Shown: in pieces, positions 1-6,475 of the stretch
Numbering within the stretch: the stretch's first letter is position 1
Layout: every line of letters starts with the position of its first letter
Assembly (NCBI GenBank): GCA_035259145.1
Contig: DATFWQ010000220.1
Span: forward strand, 1 to 9,638
DNA length: 9,638 bases
DNA from: CF-161 sp035259145
Lineage (GTDB): Bacteria; Chloroflexota; Dormibacteria; Dormibacterales; Dormibacteraceae
Reading direction: 5' to 3'
Notes under the pieces: generated by a model
What the model saw: the letters and a program-made list of their open reading frames with translations, nothing else
Database searches by the model: none
Told to the model about the DNA's origin: nothing
Made by a program: the position numbers and the translations under genes

Positions 1-122
1 TCGACCACTTCCCAGCCGCCCTCGCGGAGGCGCTGGCGGATCAGGTCGGCGGCGGCGAAGTCCTTCGCCTGGCGCAAGCTCGCCCGTCGCGCGAGCAGCT
101 GCTCCGCCTCCTGCCGGTCGAT
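1..122 (-). CDS. Partial gene: protein beginning with a CysRS-C-terminal-like helical domain (runs off the window)
   Basis: Read on the minus strand just after etfA, one frame gives a convincing peptide: IDRQEAEQLLARRASLRQ, then AKDFAAADLIRQRLREGGWE and VV. The pattern 'LLARR...AKDFAAAD.IR.RL...GWEV' closely resembles the C-terminal helical tail of cysteinyl-tRNA synthetases (family pattern R..AR..KDFA.AD.IRD.L...G..V.DTP). The rest of a CysS does not precede it, since etfA is there, so this appears to be a protein that starts with such a domain; its main domain lies outside the window. No ATG, GTG or TTG precedes the domain in frame: the first upstream stop lies inside etfA, and the only canonical candidate is a TTG at 75-77, which would cut the first helix. 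An AGGGG (130-134) overlapping the etfA stop sits 7 bases before an ATC (120-122), used here as a tentative start. The frame and homology are fairly secure; the start is not. Confidence 0.5.
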   Translation of the reverse strand, partial: MDRQEAEQLLARRASLRQAKDFAAADLIRQRLREGGWEVV

Positions 123-132
123 GGCGGGACCC

Positions 133-1095
133 CTATTGGCCTTTCCTGGCCTTGACCGCCTCGGTCAGCTTGGGCAGGATCTTCAGCGCGTCGCCGACGA
201 CGCCCAGGTCGGCCATCTTCAGGATCGGCGCGTCACGATCCTTGTTGATCGCGACGATCACCTTCGAACCCTTCATTCCCACCGTGTGCTGCATGGCGCC
301 GGAAATTCCGGCCGCTATGTACACGCCGGGCCGGACCGTCTTGCCTGTCTGACCCACCTGCATCGCGTACGGCACCCAGCCGGCGTCGACGACAGCCCGG
401 CTGGCGCCCGCTGCGCCGCCCAGGGCGTCCGCAAGCTCGTGCACAAAGTGGAAATTCTCGGGGCCCCCCAGGCCACGACCTCCGGAGACGACGATCCGCG
501 CGTCCTCCAGCTTGACCTTGTCGGCGGCCTCTTCAAGACGATCGACGATGCGTGCTCGCCTGGAGCCTTCACCGATGGAGGCTGAGACTGCGATCACCTC
601 AGCCTGGTCGCCGCTATCGCTGATCTCGAAAGACTTGGGCCGGATCAAGACAATCGCCGGGCTGGCATTCGCGCGGTATGAGGCCACCTTGGCCCCGCCG
701 AAGTAGGGAACCTTTGCCACGAAGCCGCCGTTGACCGCCTCGACGTCCATGGCATTGGAGATCAGCCCGGTACCGAGGCGCGCGGCCAGCCGCCCTGCCA
801 CTTCGCGGGAGTCGGGGCTGAAGCCGAACATGATCAGGTCAGGTCGCTCCTGGGCGACCAGGGCTGCAAGGCAGTCGGTCGCGGGCTCGGCAACATATTC
901 GGCGAAGGCTGCGTCTTCGTTCACGAGCACGCGCCGGGCCCCGTGCCTGCCCAGCGCCTCAGCCGCATTCACGGCCCCGGGGCCGAGTGCGACCGCGTCG
1001 ACGTTCCCAAGCTCGCGGGCCCTGGTGAAAAGCTCGAGTGATGTGGTCGTCAGCCGGCCCTGGTTCAGCTCTGCGTAGACCCAGATCTTTGGCAT
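133..1095 (-). CDS. etfA: Electron transfer flavoprotein subunit alpha (EtfA)
   Basis: FAD-carrying alpha subunit of the cytoplasmic electron transfer flavoprotein, which takes electrons from acyl-CoA-type dehydrogenases and passes them on, classically to ETF:quinone oxidoreductase. The product is 320 residues, normal for the family. Residues 1-190 form the less conserved domain I. The C-terminal FAD domain carries the diagnostic motifs in order: SGGRGLGGPENF (204-215), ASRAVVDAGW (231-240, with the flavin-contacting Arg233), QVGQTGK (246-252), ISGAMQH (264-270), INKD (283-286), then API and AD (289-296). All the main FAD-binding residues appear intact. The ATG lies 12 bp after etfB and is preceded by GGGAGG, so the two genes are very likely co-transcribed and co-translated at equal levels. 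No dehydrogenase or quinone oxidoreductase partner is visible here. Whether the complex is the ordinary or the electron-bifurcating type is not decided by what I can see. Confidence 0.96.
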   Translation of the reverse strand: MPKIWVYAELNQGRLTTTSLELFTRARELGNVDAVALGPGAVNAAEALGRHGARRVLVNEDAAFAEYVAEPATDCLAALVAQERPDLIMFGFSPDSREVAGRLAARLGTGLISNAMDVEAVNGGFVAKVPYFGGAKVASYRANASPAIVLIRPKSFEISDSGDQAEVIAVSASIGEGSRRARIVDRLEEAADKVKLEDARIVVSGGRGLGGPENFHFVHELADALGGAAGASRAVVDAGWVPYAMQVGQTGKTVRPGVYIAAGISGAMQHTVGMKGSKVIVAINKDRDAPILKMADLGVVGDALKILPKLTEAVKARKGQ

Positions 1096-1101
1096 GCTCA
1101 G

Positions 1102-1107
1102 CCTCCC
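1102..1107 (-). promoter_or_regulatory. Shine-Dalgarno of etfA
   Basis: On the minus strand the sequence reads GGGAGG, 6 bases before the etfA ATG and directly after the etfB stop codon. It supports the chosen etfA start and independent re-initiation within the etfBA transcript. Confidence 0.8.
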
Positions 1108-1869
1108 CTAGACGACCTTGGCGGCCTGGAGGACGGCCATGATCTTCGCCACGCCGATGGCGCCGTCGTCCTCGACGACCTCGCCGGACTTGCGGGCCTC
1201 CGCATCGATAATGCTCTCGACCGTCTCGGATGGCTCACCCTGCTCGATTCCGAGATCAGTGAAGGTGAACAGTTTCACCTCCTTGGAGCGGGCGGCCATG
1301 ATCCCCTTGAGCGACGCGTAACGAGGTTCTGCAATCCCGGCTGTGACGGTAACAAGACTCGGCGTCGCTGCCTCCACCACCTGGTAGCCCTCCTCCGTCT
1401 GCCTGTGCACGGTGACCCTGCCGTCGGCAATCTCGACGTGCTTGGCGAAGGTGAGCTGGGGCAGGCCCAGCAGCTCGGCGAGCATTGGCGGCACCATGCC
1501 GGTCGAGCCGTCATAGGACTCGGTGGCACAGATGACCAGCTCCGGCGACTCGGGCTCGATGGCGGCCGCGAGGACGCGGGCCGTCAGCAATGCATCGGCG
1601 CCGGCAAGGTGATCGTCGGTGATGAGGATGCCACGGTCGGCGCCCATCGACAGGCCCTTTCGGATGGCATCGCGCGCCCTCTCAGGGCCCATTGAGACCA
1701 GCACGACCTCACCGCCGTGTGCCTCCTTGAGCTGGAGGCCCATCTCGATACCACACTCGTCCCCGGGGTCCAGTACGACCTCGCGGTCGCGGGCGACGGT
1801 GTTGTCGGGGTCGAGACCCTGAGAGGAGTTCGGGTCTGGGACCTGTTTGACGGTTACGACAATCTTCAA
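1108..1869 (-). CDS. etfB: Electron transfer flavoprotein subunit beta (EtfB)
   Basis: Partner of EtfA; the beta subunit binds AMP (or a second flavin in bifurcating forms) and provides the docking loop for dehydrogenases. The product is 253 residues, normal length. It opens with MKIVVTVKQVPDP, typical of FixA-like beta subunits. Visible motifs: the nucleotide-binding stretch CATESYDGSTGMVPPMLAEL (114-133), the ETF-beta signature HRQTEEGYQVVEAATPSLVT (155-174), and the recognition loop EPRYASLKGIMAARSK (181-196), where Leu187 corresponds to the dehydrogenase-anchoring leucine of human ETF. The start is TTG (1867-1869), chosen because the frame begins exactly at the family N-terminus and a GAGGG lies 6 bases upstream; no ATG or GTG gives that N-terminus. 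It is the first gene of an etfBA pair, 124 bp after mobA on the same strand. Confidence 0.95.
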   Translation of the reverse strand: MKIVVTVKQVPDPNSSQGLDPDNTVARDREVVLDPGDECGIEMGLQLKEAHGGEVVLVSMGPERARDAIRKGLSMGADRGILITDDHLAGADALLTARVLAAAIEPESPELVICATESYDGSTGMVPPMLAELLGLPQLTFAKHVEIADGRVTVHRQTEEGYQVVEAATPSLVTVTAGIAEPRYASLKGIMAARSKEVKLFTFTDLGIEQGEPSETVESIIDAEARKSGEVVEDDGAIGVAKIMAVLQAAKVV

Positions 1870-1875
1870 GGGCAG

Positions 1876-1880
1876 CCCTC
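1876..1880 (-). promoter_or_regulatory. Shine-Dalgarno deciding the TTG start of etfB
   Basis: The minus strand reads GAGGG, then six bases (CTGCCC), then TTG. This spacing is near optimal and makes the TTG at 1867-1869 the best start for etfB. Confidence 0.7.
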
Positions 1881-1946
1881 ACAGTTGCACAGCCGTTTGG
1901 CCGGGAGCGCCGTCGGCGTTTTGACCTTCGAATGGCGTCGGGTTGG

Positions 1947-1952
1947 ATTATG
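1947..1952 (-). promoter_or_regulatory. Possible -10 element upstream of etfBA
   Basis: In the 124-bp gap between mobA and etfB the minus strand contains CATAAT, five of six matches to TATAAT, about 78 bases before the etfB start. No good -35 hexamer is found 16-18 bases upstream. etfBA may therefore have its own promoter or be read through from mobA. Confidence 0.2.
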
Positions 1953-1993
1953 CCGCGTCACGGCGAGGCGCAGGGCAGCCAGCGGCGGCGTAC

Positions 1994-2602
1994 TCAGTGC
2001 CGCGCGCTGCGCTGCCGATCCAGGAAGGCGCGGTAATCCTCGGGAGTGTTGACGTTGGCGAAGAGCGACGGGTCCTCGTCATCGAGCCACACGACCTCCA
2101 GCTCGCTCAGCACGTCAGCCGCCTTGAGGCGCCCCGCGCGGAGCGCGTCCGCAATCGAGCCGGCGGCGCTCCGCCGGTAGGCGGCGCACGCAGGCTCGGG
2201 CTCGCCGTGGACCCTCGGAACCGCGGCATCCACACCGTCCGCGGCAGCGGCTGTGACCAGGCGCCTGGCGAGTGCGGCTGTGACTTCCGGCATGTCGCAG
2301 GCGATCGCCACCAGCGTGTCGTGCCGCGAGGCTGCCAGGCCTGCCTCCACGCCGGCCAGCGGGCCAGCTCCGGGGTGGAGGTCCGGGACCATGAGCGGCC
2401 TGAGGCCGCGAGGGAGGTGCCGCTCATCGCGACCAGCCACGAGCAGCTGATCGAACGCGGGGGCCAGTCGCGCGACTACCCACTCGATCAAGGTCGTGGC
2501 GTCTACTGGCAGCAGGGCCTTGGGCCGGCCCATGCGGCGGCTCTCGCCGCCCGCCAGGATCAACAGCGTCGCGGTCAGCGGCCGTGCCGGGGTACTGCTC
2601 AT
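1994..2602 (-). CDS. mobA: MobA/MocA-type molybdopterin nucleotidyltransferase
   Basis: Likely attaches GMP (or CMP) to molybdopterin in the last step of dinucleotide molybdenum-cofactor synthesis in the cytoplasm. The 202-residue product has the single-domain Rossmann-like NTP-transferase fold. The nucleotide-binding loop is ILAGGESRRMGRPKALLP (15-32), followed by PGAGPLAGVEAGLAAS (77-92), the Mg-binding IACDMP (100-105) and the C-terminal NVNTPEDY (183-190). The LAGG form of the first loop and the NVNTPEDY end favour MobA; the GRPKALLP part is also seen in MocA-like and unassigned relatives, so base specificity is uncertain. The ATG has no clear Shine-Dalgarno; the sequence before it is TTCCTGG. 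It is divergent, across 61 bp, from the HTH_42 gene. No molybdenum enzyme or other cofactor gene is in the window, so its link to etfBA is positional only. Confidence 0.85.
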   Translation of the reverse strand: MSSTPARPLTATLLILAGGESRRMGRPKALLPVDATTLIEWVVARLAPAFDQLLVAGRDERHLPRGLRPLMVPDLHPGAGPLAGVEAGLAASRHDTLVAIACDMPEVTAALARRLVTAAAADGVDAAVPRVHGEPEPACAAYRRSAAGSIADALRAGRLKAADVLSELEVVWLDDEDPSLFANVNTPEDYRAFLDRQRSARH

Positions 2603-2663
2603 CCAGGAACCAACAACCGTACCAACGCGTCGCGGGCATCACGTGGCAACGTACTGCTGACCG

Positions 2664-3716
2664 ATGAGTGACCGCGTTCTCCGCACCCGAGATCTCAACC
2701 GGGCGCTGCTGGCCCGTCAATTCTTGCTGGAGCGCTCGGCAATCCCGCCAAGCCAGGCCCTCGAGAGACTCGCCGGGCTGCAAACGCAGTACGCGCCCTC
2801 GGCTTACATCGGACTCTGGTCTCGCCTGCGAGACTTCCGACGAGACGCGCTGACGGAGGCACTGGTGCAGCGGAGCGCAGTCCAGGCAACCCTCATGCGC
2901 AGCACCATCCACACGGTCTCAGCGGAGGATTTTCCGCTGTTTGCGTCCGGTCTCAGGGACGGCCGCCGCGAGTGGTGGCTGCGGGTCCAGCGGCACCAGG
3001 TCGAGGCTGTGGATATGGAGGTCGTGGCAGGTATCCTGCGCGAGCAGCTCGCACGCGGACCTTGCCGCGCCACTGACCTCAAGGATCTCCTCAGCGACAG
3101 AGGGTTTCCTCGGGTCGCGTGGTCGGGTGCGGGCCTCTGGGTCGAGATGGTGCGGGTTCCGCCCTCGGGCACCTGGGACCGGCGGAGGGCCGACCTCTAC
3201 GGCCTCGCCGACGACTGGCTCGGGTCTCGCACGGCCACGGAGGCCAGAGGCCTGGAGCATCTGGTCCTCCGCTACCTCGGTGGCTTCGGCCCCGCGTCCC
3301 CGAACGACATAGCGAACTGGGCCGGTCTCCCCGTTTCCAGGGTCCTTCCGGCGCTCAAGAGCCTGGAACTTGTCCGCTATCGAGACGAGAGGGGCGGCGA
3401 TCTCCTCGATCTTTGCGATGCGCCGCTGCCCGATCCCCACACGCCAGCCCCGGTTCGCTTACTGCCCACCTGGGATGCGACGCTGCTGGTGCACGCGCGC
3501 CGCACCCAGATACTTCCGGAAGCCTACCGCCCGTTGGTCTTCAATATCAGGACTCCACACTCCGTGCCGACGTTCCTGGTGGATGGCGCGGTTGCCGGGA
3601 CGTGGCGGTACGAGAAGGGGCAGGTGCTGCTGGAGCCCTTCGAGCGCCTCTCGCCCGCCGCACGGCGGGAGCTGGACGACGAGGCGCAGTCCCTGGCCGA
3701 GTTTCACGCGGATTGA
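2664..3716 (+). CDS. HTH_42 winged-helix protein, AlkZ-like DNA glycosylase family
   Basis: Member of the HTH_42 family (Pfam PF06224, formerly DUF1006), which includes E. coli YcaQ/AlkX (unhooks interstrand crosslinks) and Streptomyces AlkZ (azinomycin self-resistance). The 350-residue product has tandem winged-helix-like parts. GLQTQYAPSAYIGLWSRL (38-55) contains Gln40-x-Gln42, matching the catalytic Q-x-Q of AlkZ-type proteins rather than the Q-x-D of YcaQ. Other family hallmarks: LMRSTIHTVS (77-86), GFGPASPNDIANWAGL (207-222), RLLPTWDATLL (265-275) and PTFLVDGAVAGTWR (302-315). The protein therefore looks intact and possibly active in removing bulky or crosslinked alkylated bases; the substrate is unknown and most family members are uncharacterised. 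The ATG has no convincing Shine-Dalgarno (CTGACCG before it). It is divergent from mobA and separated by 121 bp from the downstream endoglucanase gene. Confidence 0.85.
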   Translation: MSDRVLRTRDLNRALLARQFLLERSAIPPSQALERLAGLQTQYAPSAYIGLWSRLRDFRRDALTEALVQRSAVQATLMRSTIHTVSAEDFPLFASGLRDGRREWWLRVQRHQVEAVDMEVVAGILREQLARGPCRATDLKDLLSDRGFPRVAWSGAGLWVEMVRVPPSGTWDRRRADLYGLADDWLGSRTATEARGLEHLVLRYLGGFGPASPNDIANWAGLPVSRVLPALKSLELVRYRDERGGDLLDLCDAPLPDPHTPAPVRLLPTWDATLLVHARRTQILPEAYRPLVFNIRTPHSVPTFLVDGAVAGTWRYEKGQVLLEPFERLSPAARRELDDEAQSLAEFHAD

Positions 3717-3837
3717 TTGGCTCCAGGCATCCATAGGTTCTTGCCAAGCTCTCCGTCATCGGGCGCTGCCTCGAGGTCATCCAAACGGCAGATGGTCGGC
3801 AGCTCGGATGGCCTACTACAGTCGACAGAGTCCCGAG

Positions 3838-5091
3838 ATGCACCCGCCTGCCTTGTCGAGATCGTGCCGGCCGCGCTGCCTCCGGCCCTGCGTCGCCCTC
3901 GCCCTGGTTGTTGCCGTGATCGGCTGCTCCAGTGCCAACCTGACCAGCCGGCGAAGCACACCACAGCCCAGACCGGCGGCTCCCAGTCCAACCCCCAATC
4001 CCGATGACGGCTACCTGAGGGGCGTTGGCGGCAAGCTCGTCGAGTCCACTGGGCAGCCCGTGAAGCTCGTAGGGGTCAGCTGGTTCGGGTTCGAGACAAG
4101 CAGCTGTGCGCTTCACGGCCTCTCGGTACGGAACTGGCGGGACATGCTGAATCAGATCAGCGGGGTTGGGTTCAACGTTCTCCGCCTTCCCTATTCGAAC
4201 CAGTTCGTCGACGACCCGACATGCGTCCCCACGGGCGTCGACTACAGAAAGAACCCCGACCTCAAGGGCCTCAAGGGCCTTGCGCTGATGGACCGGATCG
4301 TGGATGAGGCCGGACGACATGGACTCAGGGTCATCCTAGATCGCCACGCTCCGACACCGGACGCCCGCACCGCCGACCTGTGGTACTCGGACCAGGTGCC
4401 CGAGTCGCGATGGATCGACGACTGGGTCATGCTCGCACGCCACTACCTGGGCAATCGCGCGGTGATCGGCGCCGACCTCGCCAACGAGCCCCATGGCGCC
4501 GCGACCTGGGGAGACGGCAACGCCCTCACCGACTGGCGGCTGGCGGCCGAAACTGCTGGGAACGCCATCCTGGCCGCAAACCCGAACTGGCTGATCCTGG
4601 TTCAGGGCGTCCAGTTCTACAACGGCGACCAGTACTGGTGGGGTGGACAGCTCCAGGGCGCGGCTCTGTATCCGGTCCGGCTGTCTCGCCCCGAGAAGCT
4701 CGTCTATTCTCCCCACGACTACGGTCCCTCGGTCTGGCGGCAGGCGTGGTTCGACGCAGCGGACTTTCCGCAGAACCTCCCCGGGATCTGGGATCAGCAC
4801 TGGGGCAACCTGACCCAGCAGGGGACGCCACTGCTGATGGGTGAATTCAGTGGGCGGTCGGTAGGGGACGACCACGAGGGCGTCTGGCAGCGCAGTCTCA
4901 TGAGCTACCTCAACGAGCGAGGCATCGGCGTCATCTACTGGGCGTGGAACCCCGACTCGGCCGACACCGACGGAATGCTGGAGGCTGACTGGACGACGAT
5001 CAACCAGCGTGAGCTGGACGTTGTGCTGGGCCGCCCGCCGCAGGCGTCTGCAGCACAACCGGCCGGAAGCCCCACTCCCGGCGCCACCTGA
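3838..5091 (+). CDS. Lipoprotein endo-beta-1,4-glucanase, glycoside hydrolase family 5 (GH5_1-like)
   Basis: Predicted retaining cellulase exported and anchored to the outer face of the membrane. The 417-residue product has an Arg-rich start, a hydrophobic core (19-29) and a lipobox VIGC with Cys30, then a Pro/Ser/Thr linker (about 40-56). The catalytic domain (58-400) matches Acidothermus endoglucanase E1 motif by motif: VSWFGFETSSCALHGL (80-95), NVLRLPYS (113-120), VILDRH (165-170), DLANEPHG with acid/base Glu217 (213-220), YNGDQYWWGGQLQGA (261-275), YSPHDY (290-295), LLMGEFSG with nucleophile Glu336 (332-339), and WAWNPDSADTDG (368-379). All expected catalytic residues are present. No carbohydrate-binding module follows; the protein ends in a short Pro/Ala/Ser tail. 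An in-frame ATG at 3808 is an alternative start; 3838 gives a more standard signal peptide. The Shine-Dalgarno is weak (AGAG). GT87 follows 19 bp later, suggesting one operon. Confidence 0.92.
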   Translation: MHPPALSRSCRPRCLRPCVALALVVAVIGCSSANLTSRRSTPQPRPAAPSPTPNPDDGYLRGVGGKLVESTGQPVKLVGVSWFGFETSSCALHGLSVRNWRDMLNQISGVGFNVLRLPYSNQFVDDPTCVPTGVDYRKNPDLKGLKGLALMDRIVDEAGRHGLRVILDRHAPTPDARTADLWYSDQVPESRWIDDWVMLARHYLGNRAVIGADLANEPHGAATWGDGNALTDWRLAAETAGNAILAANPNWLILVQGVQFYNGDQYWWGGQLQGAALYPVRLSRPEKLVYSPHDYGPSVWRQAWFDAADFPQNLPGIWDQHWGNLTQQGTPLLMGEFSGRSVGDDHEGVWQRSLMSYLNERGIGVIYWAWNPDSADTDGMLEADWTTINQRELDVVLGRPPQASAAQPAGSPTPGAT

Positions 5092-5093
5092 CC

Positions 5094-5100
5094 AGGTAGG
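5094..5100 (+). promoter_or_regulatory. Shine-Dalgarno of the GT87-like gene
   Basis: AGGTAGG lies 10 bases before the ATG at 5111, right after the endoglucanase stop codon. It supports this start and translation from a shared mRNA. Confidence 0.6.
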
Positions 5101-5110
5101 TGTGGGCTAG

Positions 5111-6370
5111 ATGCGAAGCCGCATTTCGCCTGCGCTGCGCCTGCTTGTGCTCGCTGTGGGCGTGGCCTGGACGGGCTGGTTCGCATGGAACAACCTGCTC
5201 CACTGGCTGGCCTACGGGCAGCATGACCTCGGGCACACGGACTTCGCGCTCTACTACGCGTTCTCCAGGATCGGGCTCCTCCACGGATGGGGCAACCTCT
5301 ACGACCTGAACGCCCAGCGGGACGTCTACAGGTCGATGCCCGGGACCTGGTGGTTTCCGCTGCCCTACGCACCGCCGATGGCCTGGCTTACCGCTCCATT
5401 CACGGCGCTGCCGCTCGCTCCCGCCTACTGGGTATGGTCTGGCGTCCTGGCGGCAGCCTTCGTGGCGTGCTGGTGGCTCGCGACGCCCTCGGATCCGATG
5501 CTTCGCGTGATCTGCCTGACCGCTGGGCTGTCGCCCTACCTCTCGCTGCTCGGCCTCGAGCTGGGGCAGGTCGTTGTCCTTCAGCTCCTTGCGGTAGCCG
5601 GGGCCGTGCGGCTCCTGACCGGCAACCGGCCGGTCCTTGCCGGGCTGAGCCTGGTGCTCCTGGACATCCATCCGCAGAGCTTCTATCTCGTTCCCGTGGC
5701 CCTGCTGCTGTTTGGGGCACGTCGTGCTGTGCTGTCATGGGCGGCCGCCAGCGCCGTGCTGATTGCGGTCGCCGGCGCCACCCTGGGCCTGCACGGTGTC
5801 GAGCAGTACTTCCACCGCCTGGTTCTGGCTGTACGATCACCCGTCGAGTTCTACGTCTCCTTCCCCGTCGACCTGCCGCTCATGATCCATAACCGGTGGC
5901 TCCGGGTTGCGGTGATGACTGTGCTGGCCAGCCTGGCGCTTTTCACAGCCTGGAGAGAGCGCAACAACCGAATCGAGATCGCCCTTGCAGCCGGCCTGAT
6001 CGGATCGGTTCTGGTGACCCCATTCATACACCTCGACGACCTGATGGTGCTCGTGCTCGCAGGCTGGCTCACACTTCGCCGTCGACTCGCGCCCGCCTAC
6101 TCCTGGCTGCTGGCGGCGGGCGCGGCCGTGGCAGTCTTGCTCGACGTCGACCGCCTCCGGCACTATGGCTGGCTGATCGTGGCGTTTGAAGTCGTCTGGC
6201 TCGTTACTCTCGCGGCGCTGCCCCCCTTCAGGAGGCTCCGCACGACCAGGCCTGAGCCGTCCGTCGTGCTCGCCGGTCTACCAGGCAAATATGCCGGCGC
6301 ACCTCAGTACCAGGACACTAGCCTCCGGTCTGATCCCACGACGGCGACCGACACCTGGGTCAATCGGTGA
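5111..6370 (+). CDS. GT87/DUF2029-type integral membrane glycosyltransferase
   Basis: Probable GT-C-fold transferase using a polyprenyl-phosphate sugar outside the membrane, as known for mycobacterial alpha-mannosyltransferases of this family; the donor and acceptor here are unknown. The 419-residue product has about ten hydrophobic segments: near 8-24, 88-104, 107-124, 133-148, 153-168, 175-204 (probably two), 207-224, 265-280, 289-304, 311-322, 331-345 and 352-370. Family features visible: Asp44 in GHTDFALYYA after the first segment (candidate catalytic Asp in the first outer loop), NLYDLNAQ (62-69), the Pro-rich FPLPYAPPMAWLTAPF (82-97), and LELGQVVVLQLL (149-160). DIHPQ (185-189) occupies the place where relatives often have a Lys-Pro. 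HLDD (307-310) lies at the end of a late segment. The C-terminal 45 residues are polar and probably cytoplasmic. It is closely linked to the anchored GH5 enzyme, which suggests a common role in surface polysaccharide. Confidence 0.75.
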   Translation: MRSRISPALRLLVLAVGVAWTGWFAWNNLLHWLAYGQHDLGHTDFALYYAFSRIGLLHGWGNLYDLNAQRDVYRSMPGTWWFPLPYAPPMAWLTAPFTALPLAPAYWVWSGVLAAAFVACWWLATPSDPMLRVICLTAGLSPYLSLLGLELGQVVVLQLLAVAGAVRLLTGNRPVLAGLSLVLLDIHPQSFYLVPVALLLFGARRAVLSWAAASAVLIAVAGATLGLHGVEQYFHRLVLAVRSPVEFYVSFPVDLPLMIHNRWLRVAVMTVLASLALFTAWRERNNRIEIALAAGLIGSVLVTPFIHLDDLMVLVLAGWLTLRRRLAPAYSWLLAAGAAVAVLLDVDRLRHYGWLIVAFEVVWLVTLAALPPFRRLRTTRPEPSVVLAGLPGKYAGAPQYQDTSLRSDPTTATDTWVNR

Positions 6371-6383
6371 CGTTAAGAGTGGC

Positions 6384-6430
6384 TTACCAGCCGAAATCGG
6401 CCTGGCGACGACGTGATGGCAGGCTGGTAA
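6384..6430. repeat. Perfect 9-bp inverted repeat (TTACCAGCC / GGCTGGTAA)
   Basis: TTACCAGCC at 6384-6392 is exactly complementary to GGCTGGTAA at 6422-6430, with 29 bases between the arms. The interval also holds GCCGA-AA-TCGGC (6390-6401). The repeat lies just after the GT87-like gene and before the 6476 gene, without a T-run, so it resembles an operator or RNA switch more than a Rho-independent terminator. Confidence 0.6.
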
Positions 6431-6444
6431 AGATCCTCTTTACC
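6426..6444. repeat. Perfect 8-bp inverted repeat (GGTAAAGA-TCC-TCTTTACC)
   Basis: GGTAAAGA (6426-6433) and TCTTTACC (6437-6444) are perfect complements around a 3-base centre. The left arm shares GGTAA with the right arm of the wider repeat 6384-6430, so the two hairpins exclude each other. The right arm coincides with the proposed -35 hexamer of the next gene, as an operator would. Confidence 0.65.
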
Positions 6445-6467
6445 GCCGAGACGCAACGACCTACTCT
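6439..6467 (+). promoter_or_regulatory. Predicted promoter of the 6476 gene (leaderless)
   Basis: TTTACC (6439-6444, four of six to TTGACA), a 17-base spacer, and TACTCT (6462-6467, fits TAnnnT). Only 8 bases separate the -10 from the ATG at 6476, which puts the expected transcription start at or next to the A of the ATG. No Shine-Dalgarno is present, consistent with a leaderless mRNA. Confidence 0.45.
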
Positions 6468-6475
6468 GAGCCGCC

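Noticed and set aside
121..585. 154-codon plus-strand frame opposite etfA
   Set aside because: Antisense shadow of the FAD-binding domain of EtfA, which is fully intact.
1908..1923. Terminator-like GCGCCGTCGGCGTTTT on the plus strand
   Set aside because: The palindrome has a one-base centre, so only about three pairs could form in RNA, and no plus-strand gene ends there.
1943..2671. 242-codon plus-strand frame opposite mobA
   Set aside because: mobA motifs are complete on the minus strand; the plus product has no domain character and crosses the intergenic region.
3370..3837. Upstream in-frame extension of the endoglucanase to 3370
   Set aside because: It would overlap the HTH_42 gene by about 350 bases and bury the lipoprotein signal peptide 157 residues inside the protein.
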